DNA of 6,867 bases from Clostridia bacterium (lineage in GTDB: Bacteria > Bacillota > Clostridia > TANB77 > CAG-508), in NCBI GenBank assembly GCA_900752095.1, contig CAADUD010000141.1, positions 1-6,867 on the forward strand, in the 5' to 3' direction. A program made the translations under genes and the position numbers. The notes under the pieces were generated by a model that was not told the origin of the DNA, did no database searches, and saw nothing but the letters and a program-made list of their open reading frames with translations. The first letter of the stretch is position 1; every line of letters starts with the position of its first letter. Below, one piece after another: positions 1 to 6,353 of the stretch.

Positions 1-305
1 AATACTGTTCCAATTCCACTTCCAGAAACAGAATCTACTAGAACAGCTGGTATTTGTTTCTTTTGAAAATAAGAAATCCAATTTTTATTTTCTAATTCAT
101 TTGCTAAATCAGATTTATTTAAAATAATCATTCTCGTTTTATTTTTTATAATCTCTTTTATATCTGGATTTTGGCTCGATATTGGAATTCTAGCATCTAC
201 TATTTCTACCACAATATCCACTAACTTTAAATCTTCTATGATTTGTTTTTTTGTTTTTGCCATATGACCTGGGTACCAGTTGATGTTAGATTTATTATCA
301 TTCAT
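1..305 (-). CDS. rbgA: Ribosome biogenesis GTPase RbgA/YlqF, N-terminal part (runs off window)
   Basis: RbgA (YlqF) is a circularly permuted GTPase that helps late assembly of the 50S ribosomal subunit in Bacillota. The first 101 codons are visible; the rest lies beyond base 1. The start ATG is preceded by a GGAAG site (314-318) eight bases away. The N-terminus has the family hallmark NWYPGHMAKT at residues 9-18, then VDARIP at 36-41, the G4 guanine-specificity motif NKSD at 63-66, and a G5-like segment near 91-99. Finding G4 and G5 before the P-loop is what the permuted order predicts; G1 and G3 would be outside the window. It follows the four-TM gene by 65 bases with no terminator between them, so it is probably co-transcribed with it. 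The family call is secure; nothing can be said about the C-terminal domain. Confidence 0.95.
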   Translation of the reverse strand, partial: MNDNKSNINWYPGHMAKTKKQIIEDLKLVDIVVEIVDARIPISSQNPDIKEIIKNKTRMIILNKSDLANELENKNWISYFQKKQIPAVLVDSVSGSGIGTV

Positions 306-370
306 TTTTATCACTTCCACGCTCTTTTATATTTAATATAGAAATAAAATTTACTTTTCGTTTATAATTA

Positions 371-844
371 TTATAATGTTCTATATTGATTTCTGTCTGC
401 TCTATCATCCATCTTTCTGTCGTATTGTTCATTTTTATAAAACCAATCTGTTTTCTTATCAGTTGGATGAGCTTTTCTATTTTTATCTAGTAATACGTCA
501 AAAAAGGCAGCAAGTGGAATAGCAATTCCTATTAATGCCACAAACAAAGTCATATAATCATTAATAGTACTGGTTCCTTCTAACATAGCCATAATGTTTT
601 GGTATAAATAAATACCATAATATAGCGCATGTGCTACTAAATAGATAAGTGTTGGAATTAACTTTCTTTTTGCAATAAAACAAATACAAATAAAAGTAAT
701 AAATAATAAAGCTATCTCCATTGTCATGTCCATTGGTGGCGCTACAAATTCTGTACCAATCGAATACATTACAGTTGCTACTACACGAAATCCCCAAAAC
801 ATAAAAGCAAATATGGCTATAAGCCAGCTAGATAAATTTTTCAT
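371..844 (-). CDS. Small four-TM membrane protein of unknown function
   Basis: I do not recognise a family for this 157-residue protein. It has four hydrophobic segments at about residues 7-28, 42-58, 62-82 and 97-118, followed by a hydrophilic, highly charged tail (120-157) rich in Lys, Asp, Arg and Tyr. The first segment could act as an uncleaved signal anchor. The positive-inside rule (Lys59-Arg60-Lys61 between segments 2 and 3, and the basic region after segment 4) suggests those sides face the cytoplasm, which would place the tail inside. The start is well supported by an AGGAGG site ten bases upstream. It is the first gene of a unit that continues into rbgA and has its own promoter at 937-966. 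No catalytic motif is visible. A chaperone, transport accessory or stress protein are all possible; the gene itself is convincing, the function is unknown. Confidence 0.85.
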   Translation of the reverse strand: MKNLSSWLIAIFAFMFWGFRVVATVMYSIGTEFVAPPMDMTMEIALLFITFICICFIAKRKLIPTLIYLVAHALYYGIYLYQNIMAMLEGTSTINDYMTLFVALIGIAIPLAAFFDVLLDKNRKAHPTDKKTDWFYKNEQYDRKMDDRADRNQYRTL

Positions 845-936
845 TTGTTATTCCTCCTAATAAAATCTAAATAATGTTTACTATTTTACATTATTTTCAT
901 AATTTTTTAATTGTATATTCCATCATGTATATTATC

Positions 937-966
937 ATTGTAGCATATTTTTCTTACAAATTTCAA
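937..966 (-). promoter_or_regulatory. Sigma-A-type promoter for the four-TM gene / rbgA unit
   Basis: Read on the minus strand, a TTGAAA -35 (961-966) and a TACAAT -10 (937-942) are separated by exactly 18 bases, and the -10 is preceded by TG one base upstream (extended -10). Transcription would start near base 930, leaving a leader of roughly 85 bases before the ATG at 844. The match is good in composition and spacing, but in AT-rich DNA some such matches occur by chance. I saw no strong hairpin in the leader. Confidence 0.6.
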
Positions 967-1028
967 TAAAAAAGAAAGAATTGGTATATTTTTTAAATAT
1001 AAATTAATCTATTTAACCAATTAAGATA

Positions 1029-1073
1029 AAGCTAGATGATATATATAGGTAAAAAATATATATCATCTAGCTT
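1029..1073 (-). terminator. Long perfect hairpin, likely terminator of the DUF1292 gene
   Basis: The arms 1029-1046 and 1056-1073 are perfectly complementary over 18 base pairs around a nine-base loop. The hairpin lies 22 bases after the DUF1292 stop codon and before the promoter of the next unit, which is where a terminator is expected. On the minus strand it is followed by UUUAUCUUAAUU starting within the arm, a U-rich but broken tract. On the plus strand there is no U tract, and no plus-strand gene ends here. The inner eight pairs are alternating A/T, and the G-C pairs are all in the outer half, toward the base of the stem. The stem is real; efficiency as an intrinsic terminator is uncertain because of the weak U tract. 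Confidence 0.7.
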
Positions 1074-1095
1074 AAGTCAATTATTACTTATAAAA

Positions 1096-1422
1096 TTAAT
1101 CTACAAAATTGAATTCATCTTCAAATTTATCTTTAAAAATTTCAAATACTTTATTAAGAATTTCTTCATCGTCTACACTAACATAAGACTCTTCCTCTTC
1201 GGATTCACTGTCTTCTAATTTTAAAATAACTACTTCACCAGGTTCTTCGTCATTTTCTTCTTCTACTGGTAAAAGAACTACATATTCTTCTCCTTCATAT
1301 TCAATTAAATCTAAGAATTCAAATTCTACTTCATTTCCTTCTTCGTCATTTAAAACTAAAATATTATCTAATTCTTGCTCCTCATTTAAATTCTCTGGGG
1401 TATTATTTTCATTCTCACTCAT
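1096..1422 (-). CDS. DUF1292 (YrzB-like) acidic protein
   Basis: This is a 108-residue, extremely acidic protein of the DUF1292 family (YrzB in Bacillus subtilis), whose molecular role is not established. The N-terminal tail (1-20) is Asn/Glu rich. The core at about 22-72 carries the family pattern: ILVLNDEEGNEVEFEFLD, a Tyr/Gly-centred EGEEYVVLLPV segment, then EVVILKLED. A Glu/Ser-rich stretch follows, and the C-terminal helix VDDEEILNKVFEIFKDKF is typical of the family. The start is set by an AAGGAG site (1433-1438) ten bases upstream. It lies downstream of ruvX, as in many Bacillota, but 215 bases separate the two and a probable promoter precedes it, so it may be transcribed independently as well as by read-through. 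A terminator hairpin follows at once. Confidence 0.9.
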   Translation of the reverse strand: MSENENNTPENLNEEQELDNILVLNDEEGNEVEFEFLDLIEYEGEEYVVLLPVEEENDEEPGEVVILKLEDSESEEEESYVSVDDEEILNKVFEIFKDKFEDEFNFVD

Positions 1423-1454
1423 TTTTTCTTTTCTCCTTCCATTTTTTCAAATCT

Positions 1455-1484
1455 TTTATATAAAATTGTAGTAATTTCTACAAT
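1455..1484 (-). promoter_or_regulatory. Probable DUF1292 promoter overlapped by a small palindrome
   Basis: On the minus strand TTGTAG (1478-1483) and TATAAA (1455-1460) are spaced by exactly 17 bases. Initiation would fall near 1448 and give a leader of about 25 bases carrying the AAGGAG site. The -35 is only a partial match. A perfect seven-base-pair inverted repeat, ATTGTAG-N6-CTACAAT (1465-1484), covers the -35 and most of the spacer, which is where a repressor could block polymerase. It could instead be a weak hairpin ending ruvX transcripts, since U-rich sequence follows it. The rest of the ruvX-DUF1292 gap (1485-1637) is AT-rich with nothing else I can support. Confidence 0.4.
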
Positions 1485-1637
1485 GTTAATATCTATTTTT
1501 TAGTATTTACATTTTTCTATTTAATATACTTCATTTTATATTTCTCTATTACCTTTTGCTATATAGTAAAGCTATTTCTTAAGTAACATATTTTAACAAA
1601 TGAAAAATTAAAAAATATAAGCCTTAAAAATATTACA

Positions 1638-2063
1638 TTATTTTTGATTTTTTTGTTTATTCATATAAGTTTCTAAAATATAAATTGCAGAAATAGTGTC
1701 TACAATTTCCTTTTTCTTTTCTCTATGAATATTTAAATAATTCATTGTTTTATGGGCTGCTACTGTAGTTAATCTTTCGTCTATGGTAGCTATTGTAATT
1801 TTTGGGAACTTGCATCTTAACTTATGAATAAAATTTTGTGTTACTTGTACTCTTTCTGTTCTGCTTCCATCCATATTAATAGGCATTCCAATAACAAAGG
1901 TATCAATTTCATATTGTATTAAAATTTCTTCTAAACGTTTTAAAATTAATTTATCATTTCCATTGTGGTGTACAGTTTCTAATCCTTGGGCTGTAATACC
2001 AAGTTCATCTGAGATAGCAAGTCCTACTCTGCTATCTCCATAATCAATTCCTAATTTTCGCAT
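1638..2063 (-). CDS. ruvX: RuvX/YqgF family Holliday-junction resolvase-like nuclease
   Basis: This 141-residue protein is a complete RuvX (YqgF, YrrK), a small RNase H-fold enzyme. Members have been implicated in Holliday junction resolution and in pre-16S rRNA 5' end maturation; the sequence alone does not tell which dominates here. The conserved blocks are in order: GIDYGDSRVGLA at residues 5-16 with the first catalytic Asp (D7), FVIGMPINMDGS at 56-67, ATIDERLTT at 92-100 with E96, and VDTISAIYILETYM at 121-134 with D122. All three acidic metal ligands are present, so it should be active. Length is normal for the family. The ATG directly follows the ireB stop (UAA-AUG, no bases between). 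The only upstream ribosome-site candidate is a weak AGGA about 14 bases away, which suggests translation coupled to ireB. Confidence 0.96.
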   Translation of the reverse strand: MRKLGIDYGDSRVGLAISDELGITAQGLETVHHNGNDKLILKRLEEILIQYEIDTFVIGMPINMDGSRTERVQVTQNFIHKLRCKFPKITIATIDERLTTVAAHKTMNYLNIHREKKKEIVDTISAIYILETYMNKQKNQK

Positions 2064-2318
2064 TTATTCGTCCAATCCTATATAATTTTTTACCATTTTT
2101 TCTAAAAGTTCATCTCTTTCTACTTGCCTAATTAAATTTCTTGCATCATTGTGGCTCGTAATATAGGTTGGATCTCCTGATAAAATATATCCTACAATTT
2201 GATTAATAGGATTATAACCTTTTTCCTCTAAAGCATGATATACTTCTTTTAAAATTTGTCTTGCTTTTATGTTCTTATCTTTTTCTACTTTAAAACTCAC
2301 AGTTTCATCAGATATCAT
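2064..2318 (-). CDS. ireB: IreB family regulatory phosphoprotein (YrzL, DUF965)
   Basis: This 84-residue protein is a clear IreB. In Enterococcus faecalis IreB is a substrate of the PASTA-domain Ser/Thr kinase IreK and damps intrinsic cephalosporin resistance; whether that role holds here is inference. The family core is intact: ILKEVYHALEEKGYNPINQI (22-41), VGYILSGDPTYI (42-53), and the invariant-looking DARNLIRQVERDELLEKMV (58-76). The N-terminal tail MISDETVSF keeps a Thr at position 6, near where the enterococcal protein is phosphorylated. The ATG has an AGGAGG site (2330-2335) eleven bases upstream that overlaps the stop codon of the preceding gene. In many Bacillota ireB follows alaS; here it follows a GAF/GGDEF gene and is the fourth gene of a five-gene operon. 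Confidence 0.96.
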   Translation of the reverse strand: MISDETVSFKVEKDKNIKARQILKEVYHALEEKGYNPINQIVGYILSGDPTYITSHNDARNLIRQVERDELLEKMVKNYIGLDE

Positions 2319-2329
2319 ATTTTCCTATA

Positions 2330-2336
2330 CCTCCTA
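2330..2336 (-). promoter_or_regulatory. ireB ribosome site fused to the upstream stop codon
   Basis: On the minus strand UAGGAGG contains both the UAG stop of the GAF/GGDEF gene (2334-2336) and the AGGAGG ribosome site of ireB (2330-2335). A ribosome ending the first protein would sit on the site that recruits the next, so the two translation events are likely linked. Confidence 0.7.
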
Positions 2337-3437
2337 TAAATAATTAATTGTATTTTCGCCTTTTGGTGCTTCGTCTAAATATTCTTCCAATTTTTTAGTA
2401 AGTCCTTCTAAAGCTGTTCCTTTATAGTAAGTAGATATTACAATATTTAAACTTGGCTTTGCAGTTGGAATCTCTTCTTTCTTTTTAGAGTCTGTAGTAC
2501 TATCTACTAATTCTACTTCAATTTTTTCTACTTTTTGTTTAATAATTTTCATAAAGTTCATAACAGCTTCCATATCAATTCCTGAAAAGACAATTGCAAA
2601 CTTTGGTCCCATATATCTTACAAAAATATACTTTTCTGCTAAGTTTTCTTTTACTACATTACTTACTTGTGTAATAATTTCATTTCCAGTTTTTCTATTA
2701 AATTTTTCGTTAATTTCTTCTATATTGGTAATTTTGAATAAACATACAGTAGAAGTAGTATATTGATCTATTACTTTTTTACCTTCTCCATATAAATACT
2801 CTGCTGTTTTTAAGTTGCTAAATTTGTCATCTCTTACTATATTTTCAATTACTTGTTGATTTTCTACTGTTTTTAATACAGATACAATATTGTTTTTTAC
2901 TACTTCTAAAACCGTAGTATCTATATTATCAAATTCATGTGGCTTACTTCCTTCTATAATCCAATAACCAATATAAACATTTTCTACATAAAGCGGATAA
3001 AATAAGGCAGATTTTGCTCTTCCAAATTCCATTTTTTGATAAGGAAGTCTTTCTCCTTCTTTTTCAATAGTAATATATTTAGGTGTTGCAGTTCGAATAC
3101 TATCCTTAAAAATTTCTTCATTTTGCAAATTTCTTAAGGTATTCCAATGTTTTTCTTCTACATTAGATGCCTTTACCACATATTCTGTTCCATTGTAAAT
3201 AACAATAGTAGAATATTTGATATGGTATCTTTCAATTAAAATTTCATTAATTTTTTTTATTTTTTCATCAACTGAGGTAACTTCGCTAATTGTATTCATA
3301 AAATCTTGTAATACGTTTAAACTAGTTATCTTTTGATTTATATTTTGAAAATTTTGTATTTTTTTATGAATTGACATATTATATACCATTAAGAATATTA
3401 CAATGATTACTAATAGTATAATTACTCCGAGTATCAA
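2334..3437 (-). CDS. Membrane-anchored GAF protein with degenerate GGDEF domain
   Basis: This 367-residue protein has one N-terminal TM anchor (about 2-19), a short coiled region (22-55), a GAF-like sensor domain (about 45-190), a helical linker, and a C-terminal GGDEF-like fold (about 228-355). The GGDEF assignment rests on the pattern VCLFKITNIEEINEKFN (231-247), TGNEII (250-255) and RYMGPKFAIVF (274-284). The signature GGDEF loop reads MGPKF (276-280), and the metal-binding Asp region reads KITN, so diguanylate cyclase activity is very unlikely. A role as a non-catalytic sensor or interaction domain is inferred. The start is UUG with a strong GAGGTGA site; the first in-frame AUG is residue 17, inside the TM segment, and would destroy the anchor. 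It sits 22 bases after the TadZ-like gene, so it is probably a functional partner. Cytoplasmic placement of GAF and GGDEF is expected. Confidence 0.75.
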   Translation of the reverse strand: MILGVIILLVIIVIFLMVYNMSIHKKIQNFQNINQKITSLNVLQDFMNTISEVTSVDEKIKKINEILIERYHIKYSTIVIYNGTEYVVKASNVEEKHWNTLRNLQNEEIFKDSIRTATPKYITIEKEGERLPYQKMEFGRAKSALFYPLYVENVYIGYWIIEGSKPHEFDNIDTTVLEVVKNNIVSVLKTVENQQVIENIVRDDKFSNLKTAEYLYGEGKKVIDQYTTSTVCLFKITNIEEINEKFNRKTGNEIITQVSNVVKENLAEKYIFVRYMGPKFAIVFSGIDMEAVMNFMKIIKQKVEKIEVELVDSTTDSKKKEEIPTAKPSLNIVISTYYKGTALEGLTKKLEEYLDEAPKGENTINYL

Positions 3438-3441
3438 AAAA

Positions 3442-3449
3442 TCACCTCT
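3442..3449 (-). promoter_or_regulatory. Strong ribosome site that fixes a UUG start
   Basis: AGAGGTGA on the minus strand lies four bases before the TTG at 3437 and is an extended match to the 16S rRNA anti-Shine-Dalgarno. No AUG lies at a suitable distance, so UUG is the start of the GAF/GGDEF gene. Confidence 0.75.
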
Positions 3450-3459
3450 TTTATATTGT

Positions 3460-5883
3460 TTAATAGTTATTTTTCATTTTATTTAAAGTGTTGTTTATGT
3501 TAGTAGAAAAGTTATTTTGTGTGTTAGTATAATAATTATTATATGTATTTTTAGGTCCTGTATTATTTCCAATTAATGGATATACCATATCTGCTAATTT
3601 AGCAAGAACTACCATGAAGTTTTTAGAGTATCCATTTAAAGTAATTTTACAGTTAATTAATCCTTCTAAATATTTAGAATAAGTTTGTTCCTCAAATGGA
3701 ATACTACAATAAGGAACTGTATCTTTATTAAATAGCTCTGTCATAAATGACATTGCAGGATCGTTATAGTATGCCATTCCTCCTATAATTGTTTTTTCTG
3801 TTACACTTCTTAGTTTCTCTACTTTATTTAAAGCAATTCTTATTTTTTCTGGGTTTAGAGCATTTTTTGCTTTTAAATTTCTTAAAAATGCAGTTAATGG
3901 TTGAATAGTTAATACATCTAAACTTTGTACTAAATATAATTCTTGTGCTTCTTGGAAATAGCCATAATTTGTATCAAAATCACAATCTAAAATTACTAAA
4001 GAATAATTTTGAATTAACGTTTGTAAAATATTGCCATAGTCATTAATGTCTTCATTCTCTCCTGGTAAAGTTGTATAAACTGTTAAATTCTTATGTACTT
4101 GAATTCCATTAGCATTTCCTCTTCTCAAGCTACCAATACAATCATATGCTACTTTTCTTAAATTTTCTTCATTTTCAGTGTAAATATAATATGCATTTTT
4201 ATTTTGAGTTAAATCCAAAATAGCAGTATTAATTCCTTTTTGCGAAAGCATTTCTGCTAAATTATTTACTAAAAATGAAGTGCCGTTTTTAGAAGTCCCC
4301 ACAAAAGCTACTACTTTTTTATCTCTAGTTAATAATCTACTTAAATCTGTACTCATAGAATAACTATTTTGTGTATTTTCCACTGCCTTTTGCTCAGACA
4401 TCTGATAAGTCTGAGAATTTGTATTGACATTAAATGGATTTAGCTGAGATGTTGGAGTTGCTTGTGCCATTTGATTATTCTTTAGCATAGATTTTTCTTG
4501 ATTTGCTTCTTCTACCAGTAATCCTTCATCCTCTAAACCTGGTAATATCATATCTTCTAATCCTTGTTTTCCCATAGAGTTAGATTGACTTGTAGTAGTT
4601 TCTTCTTCTCCAAGTTCAAATAAATTTAATGGAGTAGTATTTCTCATTGGTTCTGGTTCTATTTTGTTTTGTTGTGCTTCGTCGTCTATCACCATTTCTG
4701 GTTGTATTTTTTTTGGCCTGCCTCTACCTCTTTGTACTTTTGGCTCTACTAAATTAATAGCATTTTCTGGTTGCACTTTTTTTGGTCTGCCCCTTCTTTT
4801 TGGCTGTACCGGTTCTATTGTAGTATCTATGACTGTTTTTTCAACAGTTTCTGGTTTTTCTAGTAAATTATTTGATAAATTTTCTTCTATTGTTGACTCT
4901 GGCATAGAAGAATTTGCAATTTTATTTATAGAAGGAATTTCATCTAAAATATCGTCCATATCTTGTATTTTTTTTACACTAGATTTGTTAATTGTAGATG
5001 GAATAATAACAGGTTCTGTTATTTTATTTCGGTTTAAGTTAGTATCTATAATGTCAAGAGTTGATTCTGGTTTTCTATATTTGCTATCTGTTTCCATTTT
5101 TTCAAATTTTGTTTTATTCTTTGGCATTTTTACATTTTTACTGTAATCATTATATTGGTTTTCCTTCGATGCTGATTTTGTAGTAGAGCCAAAAGAAATA
5201 ACTTCTTGATATTTTGGACTATTTGCTTCTAAAACTGCTTTGACATTTAAAGGCAAAAATTTAGCAATTAATCTTAATTGAGAATCTGTATATTGACTAG
5301 CAATATGATCAAAACTTGCTACGTATTCTTCTTCATTTCTCCCTAATTTTTTATAATAGTTAAGGATATTTTGAATTTCCCCTTCACTAACATCTCCTTC
5401 ATTTTCCACTTTGTAATCTACATCTTCGGAATCAATACGATAATATACTTTTGCTTCTTTTTTAGTACGAGGTCTTGCTAAAAGTTCGCAAACATTTGTA
5501 ATACTCCTATCTTTTCCAAGTAAAGCATTATAAACCCCTATTCCAAATAACTTTACTAATAGTGGTTCTGATTTTGTTCTTCTATCTGTGCAAATTAAAA
5601 TAATAGGAATATCATTTCCAGATAAATTAGTAGCTTCATCACTAATATTATCCATTTTTTCGAAAATGAACTTATCAATAGTATCATAATTATTATTTGA
5701 AAATGGTTGTAAATCTTCGCTTATAACAATTCTATCATAAGTTTTATCTCTTTGTAATTCTTTAATAATTGCATTAAAATAATATACATTTTTTACTGAG
5801 ATAATTTCTTTATATTCTTGTTGATATTTTTTGATAATTGACTCAGAAATGTTTTCATTATTAACTGCAAATAATACTTTCAT
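3460..5883 (-). CDS. TadZ/CpaE-like protein: pseudo-receiver, AT-hook linker, P-loop-like ATPase domain
   Basis: I choose the ATG at 5883 (807 residues) because GGAGGGG (5893-5899) sits nine bases before it; an in-frame TTG at 5901 lies inside that site. Domains in order: a receiver-like fold (1-135), where the phospho-acceptor position after RIVI is Ser55, not Asp; a helical segment (about 165-225); a long low-complexity linker (about 230-515) with two AT-hooks, RRGRPKK (363-369) and RGRGRPKK (385-392); a MinD/ParA-like domain (about 520-770); and an Asn-rich tail (773-807). In the ATPase domain the P-loop reads GTSKNGTS (529-536), with Thr where the catalytic Lys belongs. The second motif AILDLTQ (554-560) and Walker-B-like LVILDCDFD (629-637) are kept. 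CpaE/TadZ proteins pair a receiver-like domain with a MinD-like domain and place Tad pili at a cell pole. That role is only suggested here, since no TadA/B/C is in view. Confidence 0.7.
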   Translation of the reverse strand: MKVLFAVNNENISESIIKKYQQEYKEIISVKNVYYFNAIIKELQRDKTYDRIVISEDLQPFSNNNYDTIDKFIFEKMDNISDEATNLSGNDIPIILICTDRRTKSEPLLVKLFGIGVYNALLGKDRSITNVCELLARPRTKKEAKVYYRIDSEDVDYKVENEGDVSEGEIQNILNYYKKLGRNEEEYVASFDHIASQYTDSQLRLIAKFLPLNVKAVLEANSPKYQEVISFGSTTKSASKENQYNDYSKNVKMPKNKTKFEKMETDSKYRKPESTLDIIDTNLNRNKITEPVIIPSTINKSSVKKIQDMDDILDEIPSINKIANSSMPESTIEENLSNNLLEKPETVEKTVIDTTIEPVQPKRRGRPKKVQPENAINLVEPKVQRGRGRPKKIQPEMVIDDEAQQNKIEPEPMRNTTPLNLFELGEEETTTSQSNSMGKQGLEDMILPGLEDEGLLVEEANQEKSMLKNNQMAQATPTSQLNPFNVNTNSQTYQMSEQKAVENTQNSYSMSTDLSRLLTRDKKVVAFVGTSKNGTSFLVNNLAEMLSQKGINTAILDLTQNKNAYYIYTENEENLRKVAYDCIGSLRRGNANGIQVHKNLTVYTTLPGENEDINDYGNILQTLIQNYSLVILDCDFDTNYGYFQEAQELYLVQSLDVLTIQPLTAFLRNLKAKNALNPEKIRIALNKVEKLRSVTEKTIIGGMAYYNDPAMSFMTELFNKDTVPYCSIPFEEQTYSKYLEGLINCKITLNGYSKNFMVVLAKLADMVYPLIGNNTGPKNTYNNYYTNTQNNFSTNINNTLNKMKNNY
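4696..4800 (-). repeat. Two AT-hook repeats within the TadZ-like linker
   Basis: Two copies of GRPKK(V/I)QPE, each preceded by basic residues, lie 23 residues apart (copy 1 encoded by 4765-4800, copy 2 by 4696-4731). The RGRP core is the minor-groove-binding AT-hook motif; in this AT-rich genome many sites would be available. The similarity extends at DNA level (a run of T and GG(T/C)CTGCC on the plus strand), which suggests a local duplication. Confidence 0.75.
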
Positions 5884-5888
5884 TTGTT

Positions 5889-6299
5889 CTAACCCCTCCA
5901 ACCTCTAACAACAATTGCAAAAACTAATGGTAATACTTGACAAATTACCATTACCGTAATAATAGCAACTAATACACCAAATCCTTTATCTTGTACATCT
6001 AATTTTCTAATACCAATTACATAACGATAAATGGCTGCAATTACAATTCCTATAAATCCAAAAGGAATACTATAAATTCTAACAATATTTAGTAGATATG
6101 CTGCCAATCCATAAGTATCATTTCCATAAGCTGCTTGATAATCTTCTAAAGATTTTAATGCTTTGTCCTTTAATTCTACTAAATTTGTAGTTGCTGTATC
6201 TGATGTTAATACATTTTCTTGTTCTGTATTAGTGGCATAAACACTAACTGTTCCAAATAAAACTAATAAAATAAATAAAATTGCTACTACTTTTTTCAT
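5889..6299 (-). CDS. Small exported protein with signal peptide and two TM segments (pilin/VirB2-like shape)
   Basis: I choose the ATG at 6299 (136 residues): GGAAGGGG (6310-6317) lies ten bases upstream, whereas the in-frame ATG at 6335 has no ribosome site and would start about 12 bases from the predicted transcript start. The N-terminus is a textbook signal peptide: MKK, a hydrophobic run, and a likely cut after VYA at residue 22. A short polar region (23-62) follows, then two TM segments (about 66-93 and 108-131) separated by a basic loop, RYVIGIRKLDVQDKG, and a short basic end, VRGWRG. Signal peptide plus two closely spaced helices resembles VirB2/TrbC-type pilins and other small assembly subunits, but I see no diagnostic motif, so this is shape-based only. 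It is the first gene of the operon, and its last codons contain the ribosome site of the TadZ-like gene, five bases downstream, suggesting coupled expression and a shared job. Confidence 0.75.
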   Translation of the reverse strand: MKKVVAILFILLVLFGTVSVYATNTEQENVLTSDTATTNLVELKDKALKSLEDYQAAYGNDTYGLAAYLLNIVRIYSIPFGFIGIVIAAIYRYVIGIRKLDVQDKGFGVLVAIITVMVICQVLPLVFAIVVRGWRG

Positions 6300-6353
6300 T
6301 AACAATTTGCCCCTTCCTATTGTTTCATTTTTCATTTATTTTTTACTTACTAT

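Noticed and set aside
561..797. 78-codon minus-strand open frame
   Set aside because: It is an alternative frame within the four-TM gene, without a ribosome site.
1036..1218. 60-codon plus-strand open frame
   Set aside because: It begins inside the terminator hairpin and runs antisense through the acidic DUF1292 gene; its Lys/Phe/Ile composition is what antisense of Glu-rich coding gives.
4664..5146. 160-codon plus-strand open frame
   Set aside because: It is antisense to the low-complexity linker of the TadZ-like gene; its Ser/Phe/Cys-rich content mirrors that strand and no ribosome site or motif supports it.
5884..5901. TTG start at 5901 giving a six-residue longer TadZ-like protein
   Set aside because: The TTG lies inside the GGAGGGG ribosome site that serves the ATG at 5883, and the extension would overlap the upstream gene.
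6300..6335. ATG at 6335 adding 12 residues to the small two-TM protein
   Set aside because: It has no ribosome site, would be about 12 bases from the predicted transcript start, and would put polar residues before a perfect signal peptide; the extension also contains the real ribosome site.
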